From contig JAFQGG010000021.1 of the NCBI GenBank assembly GCA_017415505.1, forward strand, positions 1 through 64,000: a stretch of 64,000 nucleotides of DNA, given 5' to 3'. How positions within the stretch are numbered: the stretch's first letter is position 1; every line of letters starts with the position of its first letter. The translations under genes and the position numbers were made by a program. The notes under the pieces are model-generated. The model was not told the DNA's origin and ran no database searches. It was given only the letters and a program-made list of their open reading frames with translations. Positions 62,025 through 64,000 of this stretch are shown here, piece after piece. The DNA comes from Clostridia bacterium. GTDB taxonomy: Bacteria > Bacillota > Clostridia > Christensenellales > Borkfalkiaceae.

Positions 62025-64000
62025 ATGTTACAATTAAAGAACGTCAAGAAAGATTATTTTACGGCGGGGCAGGCGGTACACGCGTTAAAGGGTGTAACGC
62101 TTCGTTTTCGCGAAAACGAATTCGTGTCCGTGCTCGGTCCGTCCGGGTGCGGAAAAACGACTTTGCTCAATATTATCGGCGGGCTCGATCATTACACTTC
62201 GGGTGATCTCGTCATTTGCGGAAAATCGACGAAACGGTATAAGGACCGCGATTGGGACGTATACCGTAACCACCGTATCGGGTTCGTGTTTCAATCCTAC
62301 AACTTAATCCCGCACCAAACGGTGCTCGGGAACGTGGAGCTTGCGTTGACGATTGCGGGCGTGTCCAAAGCCGAGCGCAGACGGCGCGCGGAAGAGGCGC
62401 TTTGCAAGGTAGGATTGAAAGCCGAATTGAAAAAACGCCCCAACCAACTCTCGGGCGGACAAATGCAACGCGTGGCGATTGCCCGTGCGCTCGTGAATAA
62501 TCCCGAAATTTTGCTTGCGGACGAACCGACGGGCGCGCTTGACACGCAAACGAGTATCCAAATCATGGAACTCATTCGCGAAATCGCGGGCGAACGGTTG
62601 GTAATCATGGTCACGCACAACCCTGAAATTGCCGAGGCGTATTCCACGCGTATCGTGCGCTTGCAAGACGGGCTCGTCGTATCCGACTCCAACCCCTATT
62701 ACGGAGAAAATACGGAAACGACCTACGAGGAGGTGACGGAGATCGCGGAGGGCGCAAAAGTGCGCGAGCGCGTTTCCGAGGAAAAAGTACAATGTCCGTA
62801 TTGCGGAGTATCGATTACGCCTATTGCCGAGGGCGAGAAAATGGTGGAGGGAGTCGTTACCTGTAACGCCTGTCACAATCAATTCCGTATCCGCAAGGGC
62901 GTAAGACTGTATAAAAAGAAGGTGTTCGAGGGGGAAACGGAAGTAGAAGAACCGAAGAAGAAAAAGGGCGAGAAGAAGGAGCGCGCGTCCATGTCCTATC
63001 TCACTTCGTTGGGACTTTCCGCGCGGAATTTGCTCACCAAAAAAGGTAGAACCGCGCTCACCTCTATTGCGGGGAGTATCGGCATTATAAGCGTTTGTTT
63101 GGTGCTCGCGCTCTCCAACGGGTTTAATAATTATATCTTGCAAACGGAAGAGGATATGCTCTCGTATAACCCCATTGAGATCGCGGAAACGACGATGGAC
63201 GTGGACGCGATTATTTCGGGTATGACCTCTTTGGAAGATATGCCCGAGCTTGATAAGTTGAAAGATAAGGTGTACGTAAATTCTTTCCTTACCAATATGG
63301 CGCAAGGTATGCAGGTAAAGAACGACCTTTCCGACGAATATATCGCGTATTTGGAAGGTATGCCCAAGGAATATTATACGGCGATACAGTACGGTTACGG
63401 GGAAAGCCTCGTGGGGAATCTTTACACGGCGGCGGAGTTCGGGGATAAGGAAACGGGAGTGGTGGAAACGAAATATATGTCGTTATCCACTTTGAAAGAA
63501 GCGTACGTTGCCAAGCTCAACGAGCTGGATAAAACGGAAGATAAACAGTATTCGCAACTCGCGCCCCTCGTCAATTATCTCGGGTCGGTAGTGAATAAAA
63601 TGCCGGGAACGGCGGATTTTGCGGACGAACGGTTCAATCAATACGTGTTGAGTCAATACGATATCGTGGGTGGGGATTTCCCCAAAAACGAGAACGAAGC
63701 GGTGCTCGTAATCGGTCAAAATAACGACGTAACCGACCTCACGCTCGTACAGCTTGGACTGTTGAGCGAGGACGAATTTTTCAACACGCTGTACTCGGAC
63801 GATAAAAAACAAGCCAAGCCCGTGCCTTTCGAAAATATTATCGGTAAAGAGTACGCGCTTTTGTATAACGACGAGGTGTATACGAAAAACACGGCGGGTA
63901 TGTACGCGTTCACCTATAAAGGGGAACGCGAGTCGTTGGATATCGGTTCGGCGGAAAACGGTGTGAAAATCACGATTTCAGGCGTGTTGCGCTTGAAATC
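62025..64000 (+). CDS. ABC exporter, ATPase fused to FtsX-like permease via a zinc ribbon (truncated by window end)
   Basis: The frame opens at the ATG at 62025 after GGTGAAGG and is open to the window edge, 658 codons. Residues about 1-225 are a MacB/LolD-type ATPase: Walker A LGPSGCGKTT, signature LSGGQMQR, Walker B LLADEPTGALD. Residues about 255-285 hold two cysteine pairs (CPYC and CNAC) forming a zinc ribbon, followed by a lysine-rich linker. From about 322 an FtsX-type permease starts (SARNLLTKKGRTALTS, first helix, then a large extracytoplasmic domain). Such fused exporters handle antimicrobial peptides or lipoproteins. MarR control upstream fits an export or resistance role. The C-terminal helices lie beyond the window. 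Confidence 0.88.
   Translation, partial: MLQLKNVKKDYFTAGQAVHALKGVTLRFRENEFVSVLGPSGCGKTTLLNIIGGLDHYTSGDLVICGKSTKRYKDRDWDVYRNHRIGFVFQSYNLIPHQTVLGNVELALTIAGVSKAERRRRAEEALCKVGLKAELKKRPNQLSGGQMQRVAIARALVNNPEILLADEPTGALDTQTSIQIMELIREIAGERLVIMVTHNPEIAEAYSTRIVRLQDGLVVSDSNPYYGENTETTYEEVTEIAEGAKVRERVSEEKVQCPYCGVSITPIAEGEKMVEGVVTCNACHNQFRIRKGVRLYKKKVFEGETEVEEPKKKKGEKKERASMSYLTSLGLSARNLLTKKGRTALTSIAGSIGIISVCLVLALSNGFNNYILQTEEDMLSYNPIEIAETTMDVDAIISGMTSLEDMPELDKLKDKVYVNSFLTNMAQGMQVKNDLSDEYIAYLEGMPKEYYTAIQYGYGESLVGNLYTAAEFGDKETGVVETKYMSLSTLKEAYVAKLNELDKTEDKQYSQLAPLVNYLGSVVNKMPGTADFADERFNQYVLSQYDIVGGDFPKNENEAVLVIGQNNDVTDLTLVQLGLLSEDEFFNTLYSDDKKQAKPVPFENIIGKEYALLYNDEVYTKNTAGMYAFTYKGERESLDIGSAENGVKITISGVLRLK

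Overview
The window reads as chromosome of a strictly anaerobic, Gram-positive-type bacterium, most likely an uncultivated Clostridia (Bacillota) gut lineage. This is an inference from gene content: pyruvate formate-lyase with its radical-SAM activase, a two-gene SMS-type (SmsCB-like) Fe-S assembly pair, meso-diaminopimelate dehydrogenase, a fused IspDF of the MEP isoprenoid pathway, RqcP, AraC and MarR regulators, lipoproteins with Clostridia-style lipoboxes, strong GGAGG Shine-Dalgarno sites, and consensus TTGACA-N17/18-TATAAT promoters. Base composition is near 50-55% GC. I saw no tRNA, rRNA, prophage, transposase or cas gene.

Layout. 1-610 is non-coding and holds a 23-bp inverted repeat and a run of short hairpins. 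611-4164: an HD alarmone-hydrolase-like protein, then a sugar oxidoreductase / DMT transporter / AraC cluster. 4214-6091 (minus): a DUF1846 protein and a small orphan. 6321-9184: a TIR-leucine-rich-repeat protein followed 5 bases later by an SLC13-like permease. 9246-16742: Nudix hydrolase, AT-rich orphan lipoprotein, purA, ddh, a small XRE repressor divergent from an unknown polytopic protein, and a 526-bp array of palindromes in front of a YwaF-like membrane protein. 16797-19582 (minus): rqcP-ispDF-radA. 19922-27753: rpoB-rpoC with a long leader and no ribosomal-protein genes upstream. 27971-30684: GT-C glycosyltransferase, GtrA and a zinc-ribbon membrane protein.

30817-34373 is the fermentation locus: pflA, a CxxC thioredoxin-like protein, a pyruvate formate-lyase that stops exactly before its glycyl-radical domain, and a separate 77-residue gene carrying that domain. 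34455-37101: MBL-fold protein, tcdA, and a small membrane protein. 37071-43443 (minus): metY-metA-sugar isomerase, followed by a 1106-residue DUF4062/P-loop protein resembling an NLR/STAND sensor. 43564-50726: a complete oligopeptide-type ABC importer whose second permease carries an inserted RCC1-like propeller of about 300 residues. 50935-58793: CNNM-type transporter, galE, YgjP-type metallopeptidase, transglutaminase lipoprotein, Fe-S assembly pair, M18 aminopeptidase. 58803-59860: a sugar isomerase gene framed by a perfect 58-bp direct repeat, then a second, convergent M18 aminopeptidase. 61477-64000: MarR regulator and a truncated ABC-FtsX exporter with a zinc ribbon in its linker.

The best candidates for undescribed biology are the RCC1-propeller ABC permease, the naturally split pyruvate formate-lyase, the palindrome array at 15383-15790, and the two NLR/TIR-like proteins.
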